Shown piece by piece: positions 33,360 through 42,567 of a stretch of DNA of 64,000 nucleotides. Numbering within the stretch: position 1 is the first letter of the stretch; the number at the start of each line of letters is the position of its first letter. The translations under genes were made by a program, and so were the position numbers. A model generated the notes under the pieces. It worked only from the letters and a program-made list of their open reading frames with translations, ran no database searches and was not told where the DNA came from. The DNA is from Clostridia bacterium (GTDB taxonomy: Bacteria > Bacillota > Clostridia > Christensenellales > Aristaeellaceae): positions 1 through 64,000 of the forward strand of contig JAFSKN010000029.1 of assembly GCA_017448975.1 (NCBI GenBank). Reading direction: 5' to 3'.

Positions 33360-34898
33360 ATTGCCTGTCCACATTTCAGTATTACCATCCGGCAGCGGAG
33401 CAAAGGACAATCCGCCGTTGCCGGGGCCGCATACCAGAGTGGCGAAAAGTTGTTCAGCCAATTTGATCAGCAGACAAAGAATTATTCCTACAAAGCCACC
33501 GAAGTTCTGGCAAAAGGAATTCTGCTTCCAGCGAATGCTCCCGTGGAGTTCGCTGACCGGGAAACCCTGTGGAATTCTGTGGAGAAATCGGAAAAGCAGT
33601 GGAACGCCCAACTTGCCCGGGATTTCATCATTACGCTGCCAAGAGAACTGCCTGAAGATCAGTATGAACTTTTGATACGCGATTACTGTCAGCAGCAGTT
33701 TGTTTCCCAAGGCATGATCGCAGATTATGCTATTCACGACAAAGGCGACGGAAATCCCCACGCTCATCTCATGCTTACCATGCGCGCCATGGACGAGCAG
33801 GGAAAATGGCTGCCGAAGGCAAGAAAGATTTACGACTTGGACGAACACGGGAACAGAATCAAACTGCCTTCCGGAAACTACAAAAGCCACAAGGAAAACA
33901 CCGTGGATTGGAATGATCCCGGCAAGGCTGAAATCTGGCGTTCCGCCTGGGCCGATCTCGTAAATGAATACCTGGAACGCGCGGAAAGACCGGAAAGAAT
34001 CGACCTCCGTTCCTATGCCCGTCAAGGAAAAGAAGAAGCGCCAACAATTCATCTTGGCCCAGCTGTTGTGCACATGGAACAGAAGGGTATCTCAACAGAA
34101 ATCGGCGACTACAATCGAGCGATCAAAGCCCACAACAGCCTGATGGCCCGACTGAAAAAGCTGATCAATTCTGTGAGTAAATGGCTGGTGGAAAAGAAGG
34201 AAGAAATCAAGAAGCTGTCTGAGCCGGAAAAGCCTCAGCCAACCATTTATGATTTCGTTTCTCGGTTCGTGGATTTGCGCCGGCAAGGACGGGTCGATTG
34301 GAACCTGAAAGCAAAAGAAACGGCAGGCGTAAATGATCTCAAATTTCTGGCTTCCGTTTCTCTATGGATGACGAATCATGACATCCATACCCTGGATGAC
34401 TTTCAGCGCTTCATTGAGGAAAAGAAAGCAACTTTTTCCGAACTGAATGCAGTCAACAAAGATATCCGCAGGCTGCAAACGGCACTCAAACATATTGACG
34501 CCTTTGAAAAGAATCAGCCGATTTATATTCAGAGTAAACGCGGCTTCGATTTCGTTAAAAAGAAATACGCGGAAACCCATAAGGACGAAATCGCTGCTTA
34601 TGTGAAGGCTGTGAAGTATCTGAAAGCCAACGGCATCCAAGCCGCGGATAAAGAAATACTCATTCACGATCTCAAAAATCAGGAAGCACAGCGGACAAAA
34701 ATGTCCGACGTGCTCGCGGAACAGGACATTGATCCTGACCTGATTGGCAGAATCCAATACTGTATCAAGACGGTCATGGAAGCTGGAGAAATCCCGGAGC
34801 ATCAAAAGAGCATTCTGGAACAGCTCCAGCAGCCCTTGAAGCAGCAAGCCCAAATAGATGAACAGGACCATCGGGAGCAGAACCCGACGATCCGTTGA
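33360..34898 (+). CDS. mobL: MobA/MobL (MobQ) relaxase with apparent AUU start
   Basis: The frame beginning IACPHFSITIRQRSKG matches the conserved MobL N-terminus. It contains the tyrosine motif AAYQSG (Y25) and the histidine motif NPHAHLML (132-139). The protein is 512 residues with a helical, basic C-terminal half. At the expected ATG there is ATT (33360), 9 bases after AGAAGG; an in-frame stop at 33351 rules out an earlier start. The first standard alternative is TTG 33450, which would delete the tyrosine motif. So translation uses the rare AUU codon or the gene is crippled. The enzyme would nick oriT and lead a strand into a helper conjugation channel. Confidence 0.85.
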   Translation: MACPHFSITIRQRSKGQSAVAGAAYQSGEKLFSQFDQQTKNYSYKATEVLAKGILLPANAPVEFADRETLWNSVEKSEKQWNAQLARDFIITLPRELPEDQYELLIRDYCQQQFVSQGMIADYAIHDKGDGNPHAHLMLTMRAMDEQGKWLPKARKIYDLDEHGNRIKLPSGNYKSHKENTVDWNDPGKAEIWRSAWADLVNEYLERAERPERIDLRSYARQGKEEAPTIHLGPAVVHMEQKGISTEIGDYNRAIKAHNSLMARLKKLINSVSKWLVEKKEEIKKLSEPEKPQPTIYDFVSRFVDLRRQGRVDWNLKAKETAGVNDLKFLASVSLWMTNHDIHTLDDFQRFIEEKKATFSELNAVNKDIRRLQTALKHIDAFEKNQPIYIQSKRGFDFVKKKYAETHKDEIAAYVKAVKYLKANGIQAADKEILIHDLKNQEAQRTKMSDVLAEQDIDPDLIGRIQYCIKTVMEAGEIPEHQKSILEQLQQPLKQQAQIDEQDHREQNPTIR

Positions 34899-34975
34899 TA
34901 TAGATCAAAGCAAAAGAAATGGAGAAAAAACAATGGAAAGCATGACAATGATACCATCTTTCGGGAAGGAGCATT

Positions 34976-35176
34976 ATGACCGGCGAACCTACGGGCACCC
35001 GCCCGCTGAACGATTACAGCGAGATAACAATTAAGGGGACAAAATATAAAATCCACAGCATTTTTGAAGGCGAGAAGAGCTTCCAGAGCTTACTGGAAGA
35101 TCTGATCGTAACAAAGGCAGCCCAACAGAAAAACGACCAGAATCATGATTGCGAGGAACACGAAATTGCGGTATAA
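34976..35176 (+). CDS. TnpW-like small protein before recombinase B
   Basis: This 66-residue protein starts at ATG with GGGAAGGAG upstream. The pattern EITIKGTKYKIHSIFEGEK followed by FQSLLEDLI resembles the short TnpW-type proteins (beta hairpin, then an amphipathic helix). Such genes often sit beside serine recombinases. A similar small protein opens the ParM operon of element A. Function is unknown. Confidence 0.5.
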   Translation: MTGEPTGTRPLNDYSEITIKGTKYKIHSIFEGEKSFQSLLEDLIVTKAAQQKNDQNHDCEEHEIAV

Positions 35177-35233
35177 TGAAAGCATCCTAAAGCCAATCTG
35201 CTGTTATGCTGCGCATCGGGAGGATAAAGAAAG

Positions 35234-36847
35234 ATGACGCAAACGTATAACGCAGGCATCTATTGCCGCCTTTCCCGCGATGACGAGCGCACCGGGGAAA
35301 GCGTGTCGATAGAAAACCAGCGGGTATTGCTGACCCGCTATGTACAGGAACAGGGCTGGAACCTCATTCAAACCTATGTGGATGATGGCGTCAGCGGAAC
35401 CACCTTCGACCGGCCCGGCCTGAACGCCATGATTTCCGACATTCGAGCCGGAAAGATCAATCTGGTAGTCGTGAAAGACCTGAGCCGCTTCGGGCGGGAT
35501 TACATCGAAACCGGGAAATACATCGATGTGATTTTTCCTTCTCTCAACTGCCGGTTCATCGCGCTGAATGACGGCGTGGACACCCTTCATCACAACAATG
35601 AAATGCTCGCTATTTTCAAAAATGTGATGAACGATTTTTACGCGCGTGATACCAGCAGCAAGATCAAGGCAGTCAAGAAATCCACCTTCCTGGCAGGGAA
35701 ATTCATTGGCGCTTATGCTCCCTATGGGTATATCAAAGATCCGAACGATCATCATCACTTTGTGATTGACGAACCGGCAGCGGCAGTCGTTCGGAGAATC
35801 TTTGCTCTGAGATGCCAGGGAATAAGCTATCGGAGAATCGCAGGCATTCTGAATGAAGAGAAGGTGCTCCCGCCCAGGGATTACTACTATCAGGCAATCG
35901 GAAAGCCGAACCCGTATCGCCAGAATCATGTGTGGAATGATGTGACAGTCAAAGTTCTTTTACGCAATGAAGCCTACATTGGCAACATGGTGCAGAACAA
36001 AACCGGTACGGTATCCTATAAGGATCATTCCCAAGTCAGCAAACCGGAAGAGGATTGGATTCGCGTTTCCAATACCCATGAACCCATCATTGATATGGAC
36101 ACTTGGGAATTGGTTACGCAGATCGCCCGGCGAGGAGCCTTCACCCGCGTTCGGCCTTTCCGTGGCATCAACATGTTCGCGGGATTGCTGTTCTGTCTGG
36201 ACTGCGGATTCGCACTGATTCATCGAGTAGAGAAACAGACTCGAAAGAATGGCACTTATGTGGAATATGAATCCTATCTTTGCGGCTGCTACTCCAGGAG
36301 CGGAAAGACAGCTTGTTCTACGCACACGATATACCAGCGGCCACTCAAAGAAATCATTTTGGCAGACATCCGCGCGAAAGCCGAACTGGTGTCAATCGAC
36401 GAAAAGTCGGTAGTTCAGCGGCTTTCTGAGCGGATGCAGGCCCAATCCTCACAGGAAATCGCGGCAAACAAGAAAACCGTCAAGGCGCTGAATAAGCGCC
36501 TGACGGAGCTTGAAAAGCTGATCGCCGCCACCTATGAGGATAAGGTGAAAGGACTCATTCCAGAATCCGTGTGTATTGAACTGCTGAACAAGTATCAGTC
36601 AGAGCGCAATGAGAAAGCAGCGCAACTGAAAGAACTGGAACAGCAGTTGGACAGCACACAGGCCGTGCAGGACGATGTGCAGAACTGGGCTGACATGATC
36701 CGTCAGTATCGGAACTTGGATACCCTTGACCGCGAAACACTTCTTCGCCTCATCGATAAAATCGAGGTAGGCGAAAAGAAGATCGTGGATGGGCACAAGG
36801 AGCAAGAAATCCGGATACACTATAAATTTGTAGGATTTATTCAATAA
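35234..36847 (+). CDS. TnpX-type large serine recombinase B
   Basis: This 537-residue protein has the catalytic resolvase domain (YCRLSRDD with S14, DDGVSGTTFDRP, KDLSRFGRDYIETGKYID), a recombinase domain (GYIKDPNDHH...), and a zinc ribbon (LLFCLDCGFALIHRV... CSTH). A long coiled coil and a beta end (IRIHYKFVGF) complete it. It should excise and insert element B at GA-core sites. The stop is 35 bases from the right junction. It is clearly related to recombinase A but not its recent duplicate. Confidence 0.92.
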   Translation: MTQTYNAGIYCRLSRDDERTGESVSIENQRVLLTRYVQEQGWNLIQTYVDDGVSGTTFDRPGLNAMISDIRAGKINLVVVKDLSRFGRDYIETGKYIDVIFPSLNCRFIALNDGVDTLHHNNEMLAIFKNVMNDFYARDTSSKIKAVKKSTFLAGKFIGAYAPYGYIKDPNDHHHFVIDEPAAAVVRRIFALRCQGISYRRIAGILNEEKVLPPRDYYYQAIGKPNPYRQNHVWNDVTVKVLLRNEAYIGNMVQNKTGTVSYKDHSQVSKPEEDWIRVSNTHEPIIDMDTWELVTQIARRGAFTRVRPFRGINMFAGLLFCLDCGFALIHRVEKQTRKNGTYVEYESYLCGCYSRSGKTACSTHTIYQRPLKEIILADIRAKAELVSIDEKSVVQRLSERMQAQSSQEIAANKKTVKALNKRLTELEKLIAATYEDKVKGLIPESVCIELLNKYQSERNEKAAQLKELEQQLDSTQAVQDDVQNWADMIRQYRNLDTLDRETLLRLIDKIEVGEKKIVDGHKEQEIRIHYKFVGFIQ

Positions 36848-36881
36848 AACATTTACCCTTCTTTATCGAAAACTCTCTAAC

Positions 36882-36884
36882 GAG
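36882..36884. other. attR of element B
   Basis: The right junction reads CTCTCTAAC-GAG-TGGTACGC. Bases to the right are recombinase A codons for W-Y-A-R-D. The bases to the left belong to element B. Confidence 0.85.
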
Positions 36885-38147
36885 TGGTACGCACGCGATT
36901 CAAGCCGGAAGGTCCGGTCAGCCCTTCAGGCCAAGGCACGGAATGGGGAATACACCGGCAGCTATCCACCCTTCGGCTACTGCAAAGACCCCATGGACCG
37001 GCACCACCTGATCCCAAGCGAATACGCTCCTGCTGTAAAGCGGATGTTCCAAATGGCGTTGGAAGGACAAACCTGCTATGCCATCGCTAGGAAACTGGAA
37101 AAGGAACAGATTCCAACGCCAAGAGCCAGTCTCATGCAGGCGTATGGGAAATACGAAACAGCAGAACGTGCGAAGTATCCGAACAAATGGGATCAGACGA
37201 CCGTTCGCGGCATCCTTCGCAATCCCATTTACCTGGGCAAACTGATCTGGCAGAAAACGCAGACGAAATCCTTCAAGGATAAGCGCATTGTAGCAAGGCC
37301 GCAGGAAGAATGGATCACAGTAGAGGGCACCCATGAAGCGCTGGTGGATGAGGCTACCTTCTATACCGTTCAGCAGCGTATCCAAGTCAAGCAGCCCGCG
37401 CCTACCGCGAATCCAGAGAACAAGCTCCGGGGCCTGCTGTTCTGCGGAGGCTGCAACAGCCGCATGGAGTTTTCCTCCGCCACAGGCAGGAAAATCTGCG
37501 GACACTACTGCTGCGGCAAACATCGGCACTATGGAGGCAAGGAATGCTCCACTCACTATATTTCTGTGAAGCAGATCAATGCTGTACTTCTGGAGGACAT
37601 TCAGCGTCACGCAAGCCTTGCTGCGGAAGATAAGGAAAAGTACATTGCGTATCTGATGCAGCTTTCTGAAAAGGAATGGATCGGCGAGAAAGCGTCCTAT
37701 ACGAAGGAAGCGGAGCAGTGCCAGCGGCGCATCTCCGAACTCGACATTCTGCTGAAACGGCTGTACGAGGACAATGTGTTCGGACGCATCTCCGACGAAC
37801 GCTTTGCCAGCATGTCAGCTGATTACGAGGCCGAATCCAGGAAGTTGAAAGACAGGTACAATGAAATTCAAACCCTGCTTGCCAACTATGCCCGGCAAAG
37901 CCGTGACGCCAAGGAATTTGCCGCTCTGGTGGAGCAGTACACGAACATCACCGAACTCACGGAAGAACTTCTTCACACTTTGATCGAAAAGGTGATCGTG
38001 CATGAGAAAGAAGTCATTGACGGTGAAACGGTGATGCGGATCGACATCTACTACCGCTTTATCGGCAAGGTTGGCAGCGAGGACGATGCAATCTTGATTA
38101 CACCGAAAACGCGCCGGGTCAGCATCCCGCTGGCTCCCGGCGCGTGA
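36882..38147 (+). pseudogene. 3' part of serine recombinase A, separated by element B
   Basis: From GAG (codon 137 of the rebuilt gene) 421 residues follow to TGA (38145-38147). They comprise the linker NEWYARDSSRKVRSALQA and the recombinase domain. A zinc ribbon comes next (LLFCGGCNSRMEF ... CGHYCCGKH), then the coiled coil and the end YYRFIGKVGSEDDA. No promoter or ribosome site belongs to it, so it is silent unless element B leaves. The frame has stayed open without damage, which implies a recent split or repeated restoration. A 9-bp hairpin (38110-38118/38136-38144) ends the gene. Confidence 0.9.
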
Positions 38148-38195
38148 ACAGAACGTGTGGTGCGCAATAAACATTACGCCCCAGCGTTCTTTTTG

Positions 38196-39533
38196 TTATA
38201 CCTTTCTCAGCCCCTTGGGATAATGGTTTTTGAGCTGGCCCTCGGACGCCTTGCCCCAGCCTAAATTCAGGCCGTTCAGCGTGGGTGTGTAAAAGCCCCG
38301 CAAGGATTCGTCCACGGGCAACACCTGACCCGCCTGATACAGCCGGGCCTGATCCTCCGTAAACGGAACCGCGCGCAGGGAGGGGCAGGCCAGGGCCAGC
38401 GCATGGTCGGGCAGGAAGATTTTGCCCTTCACTTCTCCAAGCTGAAGGCCTAAGCGCAGCACCCGCACGCCTTTGAGGGGCGGAAGCTCCTCCGGCACAG
38501 CGCAAACCTTGCCCGCGAAAATCGCGTTGGGGTACACTTTTTCATCGATATGCTCCTGTAAAAAAGCCTGGGTCAGGGATATTTCCTGTTTCCCGGGCGC
38601 TGGCAGGCTGGAAACAGCCTGTTTTTTTTGCGCGTCCCCGTCCTTTTGAAGCAAGGCCGCGAAGTGTCCCTCGCCTTTGACCAAATGGGGCCAGACCCGC
38701 AGCATACCGTCACATCCCGGCAATCCCGGCAAAGAGAAGGGCACCAGGTGAAAATCGGGATGTTCCTTTAAAAACGCTTCTATGACCCCTTCGTTTTCCG
38801 TGGCGTTGAAGGTACAGGTGCTGTAGGCCAGCCTGCCGCCGGGGCGCAGCATCATGGCGGCGTGATGCAAAATATGGGCCTGCCGCCCCGCGCAGCCCGC
38901 CGGGGACGCTGTCGTCCATTCTTCCCGGGTTTCGGGATGGCGGCGGAACATGCCCTCCCCGGAGCAGGGAGCGTCCACCAGAATTTTATCGAAAAATTCC
39001 GGCCACCGGGGACTCAATTCCTCCGGCAGGGCGCACACAGCCACGGCGTTTTTCACGCCCATCCGTTCCAAATTCCGGGAAAGCACCTGGGCCCGGTTCG
39101 GCACCGGTTCATTGCATACCAGCGTTCCTTTTCCCGCCATCATGGCTGCCAGCTGGGTACTTTTGCCGCCGGGCGCGGCGCATAAGTCCAGCACCCTTTC
39201 CCCCGGCAAGGGATGCAGAGCCGCCGCCGCCGTCATGGCGCTGGGCTCCTGGATATAATACGCCCCCGCCTCATGAGCGGGCCTTGCCCCCGCCTCGGAA
39301 TCCAAGGGCAGATAGAAAGCGTCCAGCCCCCAGGGGATTCTTTCTCTCGCTTCCAGGGGCGGCGTGGCACCCCTCCGCACGCGGATGCCCCGCAGAGGCG
39401 CGCCAGCCTTCACCGCACGCAAAAAATCGGGCAGCGTATCGCCCAGCAAAAGGCGAAGCTGCTCGATCCAGCCTTCCGGGAATCCGCGTTCATCCAAGAT
39501 GCTCATTTTGTTTTCATCCATTCGTGTATTCAT
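38196..39533 (-). CDS. rsmF: 16S rRNA m5C methyltransferase, RsmF/NOP2-SUN family
   Basis: This 445-residue protein has SAM-binding LDLCAAPGGKSTQLA, and the two catalytic cysteines in VDAPCSGEGMFRR and LAYSTCTFNATENE. A C-terminal RsmF-type PUA-like part extends beyond the minimal Sun domain. It forms 5-methylcytosine in rRNA. ATG 39533 overlaps the upstream gene by 20 bases. The upstream in-frame extension is only the shadow of that gene. Its stop is 48 bases from the end of recombinase A, so element A lies just downstream. Confidence 0.88.
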   Translation of the reverse strand: MNTRMDENKMSILDERGFPEGWIEQLRLLLGDTLPDFLRAVKAGAPLRGIRVRRGATPPLEARERIPWGLDAFYLPLDSEAGARPAHEAGAYYIQEPSAMTAAAALHPLPGERVLDLCAAPGGKSTQLAAMMAGKGTLVCNEPVPNRAQVLSRNLERMGVKNAVAVCALPEELSPRWPEFFDKILVDAPCSGEGMFRRHPETREEWTTASPAGCAGRQAHILHHAAMMLRPGGRLAYSTCTFNATENEGVIEAFLKEHPDFHLVPFSLPGLPGCDGMLRVWPHLVKGEGHFAALLQKDGDAQKKQAVSSLPAPGKQEISLTQAFLQEHIDEKVYPNAIFAGKVCAVPEELPPLKGVRVLRLGLQLGEVKGKIFLPDHALALACPSLRAVPFTEDQARLYQAGQVLPVDESLRGFYTPTLNGLNLGWGKASEGQLKNHYPKGLRKV

Positions 39534-40299
39534 CGCCGTCCCCCGGTCGCTGCCAGTTGGAATAAGCGCTGTCCTCATCCCTGTTCTTCTGGGGATAAAC
39601 CGGCTTGTGGAACGCCTGCTGCCGATCCACCGCCGGGGGCAGGCCGTCCAGCATTTCATAATCGTCGGCGTTTCCGTTGATCAGCCGATGACGCCATTCC
39701 TGGCGGCGGCGTTCGTTGCGTTCGCTGCGGCGGCGGCGCGGGGCAGGCATTTCCACCGTAAAGGAGCCCGCCACAGGCTTGGGACCCGCCACCAGCGGCG
39801 GCGCTTCATATGCCTGGGGCGGCGTGAACTGCCGCGCCCGGGGTTCTCTTTCCTCGGCAGCGGAAAACAGGGGCGCGGGCTGGGGCATTTCTTCCGCCGC
39901 GGGCTGGGGCTGGCTCCAGGCTTCCTGCGTCCAGTGCTCCTCCGCGGGCGGTTCCGGTTCTTCCGCCGGAAAAACGTCTTCCCGTTCCTGGGGCATTTGA
40001 ATATCCACGCTGCTTTGATAGCCCTGCTCAAACTGCCTGTTTTGCCCTTTAAAGAACCGGGACATGCGCCGGAAAAAGGCGCGCCACAGCAGATAGGGCT
40101 GCCAGCGGATCAGCCAGATGAGGTAATCCATGACGGTGCAGCCTAAGATCAATCCCACCGCCACCCAGACCCAATGATCCCCCAGCCAGATGAAAAACGC
40201 GCTGAACTGGCCGGATACCGTGTCGTCCCACACATGCCGGATCAGGCCCCGCGCCCAGCTGAACAGCATGGTGAACAATGAATTCGCAAATGTATTCAT
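39514..40299 (-). CDS. Membrane protein with Pro/Glu-rich cytoplasmic tail
   Basis: This 261-residue protein has an amphipathic start, a transmembrane helix near residues 34-55 (WVWVAVGLILGCTVMDYLIW), and a tail rich in proline, glutamate and later arginine. No family was recognised. The ATG overlaps the cdaR stop (ATGA) and the end overlaps rsmF, so it belongs to the cdaA operon. A role near the c-di-AMP synthase is suggested only by position. Confidence 0.65.
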   Translation of the reverse strand: MNTFANSLFTMLFSWARGLIRHVWDDTVSGQFSAFFIWLGDHWVWVAVGLILGCTVMDYLIWLIRWQPYLLWRAFFRRMSRFFKGQNRQFEQGYQSSVDIQMPQEREDVFPAEEPEPPAEEHWTQEAWSQPQPAAEEMPQPAPLFSAAEEREPRARQFTPPQAYEAPPLVAGPKPVAGSFTVEMPAPRRRRSERNERRRQEWRHRLINGNADDYEMLDGLPPAVDRQQAFHKPVYPQKNRDEDSAYSNWQRPGDGDEYTNG

Positions 40300-41468
40300 G
40301 GATTCTGCGCCGCGTCACGGTCTGTACCGGACGCCAAATTGACAAATTCCTCCGGCAGGATGGTCACGATCACCTGCACGGTGTTGTTGCTGATATAATC
40401 CACGTTGCCCGGCGTGTTCAGGTAAAGCAGCTGGGTCACGGTGCGGCTCTGGCCGCTGATATTCACCTGGTCATAGGGGTACACAGCGGCGTCCTCGGCC
40501 AGATACGGCGCGATGACCACCTTGCTGCCGCCCAAGGTAACCGTCTGGGGCAGCACCCGGATGCTGCTGACGGCGTATCCTTCCGCCGGTTCGCCGGTGA
40601 CCAGCGCCTCCGTGCCCACCTTTACCCGCGCCAAATAATAGACTTCCTGGCGCACGGTGATGCGCTGGATGGACGTACTCTGGCCATGGGCGGTCACCGT
40701 CAAGGCGCTTCCCTCCAATACGTTGCCCTCCGCGTCCTCAAAATAGAAGGGCAGGCTCACGGCATTGGGACTGCGTTCGGGGGACAGATTGCTTTGGTCA
40801 TATTCCACCACGCACCGCGCGGCCTTTTCCACCACGGAAGCGGGGCCGCTGATATCCACCGAATCGGCGCTGCGGTTCAGCGTGCCGCCGTAGCAGTTTT
40901 CCGGCAATTCCCCGGTCAGGCGCACTTCCACGGGCACCTGGGCCTGGGTGCTGTATTCCTCCACGGTCACGGTCACTTCGCCGTCGTATACCTCCAGCAC
41001 GGTGCCGTACTGGGTGGAATTGGAGGCGGCGGCAGTGATTTTCAGCGTCTGTTCGCCGGTGGTCTGGATCTGGCTCAAATCCAGCCTGGCCGTATAGTTG
41101 GAAGCGGCAGCGGCGGTATAATTCTTCTGGGGCACGCTCACAAGCAGCTTCACCGTGCTCACCTTATCCAGCCCATCCACCACCACCAAGCCGTTGGAGC
41201 GCATGGCGGAGCTGTTGGTAACGGATACGCGCACGCCTGAAATCACCTTCGTCCGGGGCAGGGAAGTATCCTGGGTGATCAGGATGCCCCACAGGGAAAT
41301 GGCCAGCGCCAGGCTGCCCAGTTTCCAGCCCCAGTTGTGGGTGACGGCGTTCAGCAGGCGTTTTACGATCTTTTCCTTTTTCCCCGTTTTTCCGGCGTTT
41401 CCGGCGTTTCCGGCGTTCCCGGCGTCCTGCTCCGTGGGAACACGGGTTGCGTCGCTGTTATTCGTCAT
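40296..41468 (-). CDS. cdaR: CdaR (YbbR-domain) regulator of c-di-AMP synthase
   Basis: This 390-residue protein has an N-terminal cytoplasmic stretch with a GNA triplet repeat, a transmembrane helix (LGSLALAISLWGILI), and about four extracytoplasmic YbbR repeats (for example KVISGVRVSVTNSS and PVEVRLTGELPENCY). CdaR binds CdaA at the membrane and modulates its activity. ATG 41468 overlaps cdaA by 11 bases and has GGAGG just upstream. The GNA repeat is encoded by a 9-base tandem repeat at about 41391-41430 that could vary in length. Confidence 0.85.
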   Translation of the reverse strand: MTNNSDATRVPTEQDAGNAGNAGNAGKTGKKEKIVKRLLNAVTHNWGWKLGSLALAISLWGILITQDTSLPRTKVISGVRVSVTNSSAMRSNGLVVVDGLDKVSTVKLLVSVPQKNYTAAAASNYTARLDLSQIQTTGEQTLKITAAASNSTQYGTVLEVYDGEVTVTVEEYSTQAQVPVEVRLTGELPENCYGGTLNRSADSVDISGPASVVEKAARCVVEYDQSNLSPERSPNAVSLPFYFEDAEGNVLEGSALTVTAHGQSTSIQRITVRQEVYYLARVKVGTEALVTGEPAEGYAVSSIRVLPQTVTLGGSKVVIAPYLAEDAAVYPYDQVNISGQSRTVTQLLYLNTPGNVDYISNNTVQVIVTILPEEFVNLASGTDRDAAQNP

Positions 41469-42318
41469 TGGCCGTGCCTCCTTTCGCCGCGCGTTCCCGG
41501 TGGGTCCAGCGCCAAAGCCGGGAATGATCCTCGTGGTACATTTCACTTAAGATCTTGCGCAGGGAATCGGCGTCCAAATAGCGGGTGAGCTTTCCGCCCC
41601 GGGCCATGCTGATGATGCCCGTTTCCTCGCTGACGATCAGCACCAGGGCGTCGGTATTCTCGCTCACGCCCAAGCCCGCCCGGTGGCGGGTGCCCAAATC
41701 GCGGCTGATGCTGCTGTTGTCGCTCAGGGTCAGCACACAGGCGGCGGACACGATGCGGGTGCCCCGGATGATCACCGCGCCGTCGTGCAAAGGCGTGTTG
41801 GGTTCAAAAATATTTTCCAGCAGCGGGGCGGAAATCAGGGAATCGATCTCCGTGCCGCTGGATTCGGTAATGTCCTTCAGGCCCGTGCGCTGCTCGAACA
41901 CGATCAGCGCGCCCACCCTGCGGCGGGAAAGGCGCAGCAGGCATTGGGTGATTTCGTCCACCACCCGCTGGCTTTCGTCCCGCTGGGTAGACCTGTCCAG
42001 CTTGGCGGTGCGGCCGATCTGCTCCAGGGCCTTGCGCAGCTCCGGCTGGAACAGGATCATCAGGGCGATCACGCCGTTGTTCAAAATGCTGCGCAGCACC
42101 CAGTTCAGGGTGGTCAGCCCCATCAATTCGCTGGCATAGCTGGCCACGATAATCACAGCCAGGCCCTTCAAAACCTGAATGGCCCGGGTCTGCCGCGTGC
42201 TGGTCACCAGCCGGTAAATCAATAAAGCGATAATGGCGATATCTATATAATCGATCCACGTGGGGCGGTGGATGATATTCCATAAAAAGGTTTGGAATTG
42301 GTCCCATAAATCTGCCAA
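41458..42318 (-). CDS. cdaA: Diadenylate cyclase CdaA (c-di-AMP synthase)
   Basis: This 286-residue protein starts at TTG 42318 with GGAGGG 7 bases upstream. Three N-terminal membrane helices lie at about residues 15-95. The DAC domain follows, with LHDGAVII (DGA motif), SAACVLTLSD and the RHRAGLGVSENTDAL motif. It makes c-di-AMP from two ATP, the messenger for osmotic and cell-wall control. It heads an operon with cdaR. The usual third gene glmM is absent; an unknown membrane protein and rsmF follow. Confidence 0.92.
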   Translation of the reverse strand: MADLWDQFQTFLWNIIHRPTWIDYIDIAIIALLIYRLVTSTRQTRAIQVLKGLAVIIVASYASELMGLTTLNWVLRSILNNGVIALMILFQPELRKALEQIGRTAKLDRSTQRDESQRVVDEITQCLLRLSRRRVGALIVFEQRTGLKDITESSGTEIDSLISAPLLENIFEPNTPLHDGAVIIRGTRIVSAACVLTLSDNSSISRDLGTRHRAGLGVSENTDALVLIVSEETGIISMARGGKLTRYLDADSLRKILSEMYHEDHSRLWRWTHRERAAKGGTANDE

Positions 42319-42530
42319 ACCATTCGCCCTCCCTTCGCGCGTCCGTTGCGCTTTTATTATACTACATGTGTGCGCCGGTTGAAAATCCCCTTTGCGTAAT
42401 TTTTTCAAAATGTTTACGTTTTTTTGACTTTTTTCTTTCGCCGATGAAATAAATAGAACCCTGCTGTCCGCTCCTGTACGGAGCGAGACGAAAAACAGGG
42501 TTGAAAAGCATACCTCATGAAAGGCAGGAA

Positions 42531-42562
42531 AACGCCGGGCGCTGAATGAAGCCCCCGGCGTT
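42531..42562 (-). terminator. Terminator after the MBL-fold hydrolase gene
   Basis: AACGCCGGG (42531-42539) and CCCGGCGTT (42554-42562) form the stem; on the minus strand TTTTCC follows. It lies 6 bases from the stop at 42568. Confidence 0.7.
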
Positions 42563-42567
42563 ATCTG

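Noticed and set aside
33361-33675. Separate 104-residue gene at the relaxase start
   Set aside because: It is a shifted reading of the conserved MobL N-terminus; the true frame carries the family motifs.
38110-38144. Stand-alone terminator at the end of recombinase A
   Set aside because: The 9-bp hairpin lies within the coding sequence and is not followed by a T-run, so it was noted only within the gene entry.
41804-42307. Alternative cdaA frame starting at an ATG near 42307
   Set aside because: It encodes no DAC or membrane pattern, whereas the TTG frame gives complete CdaA with a good ribosome site.
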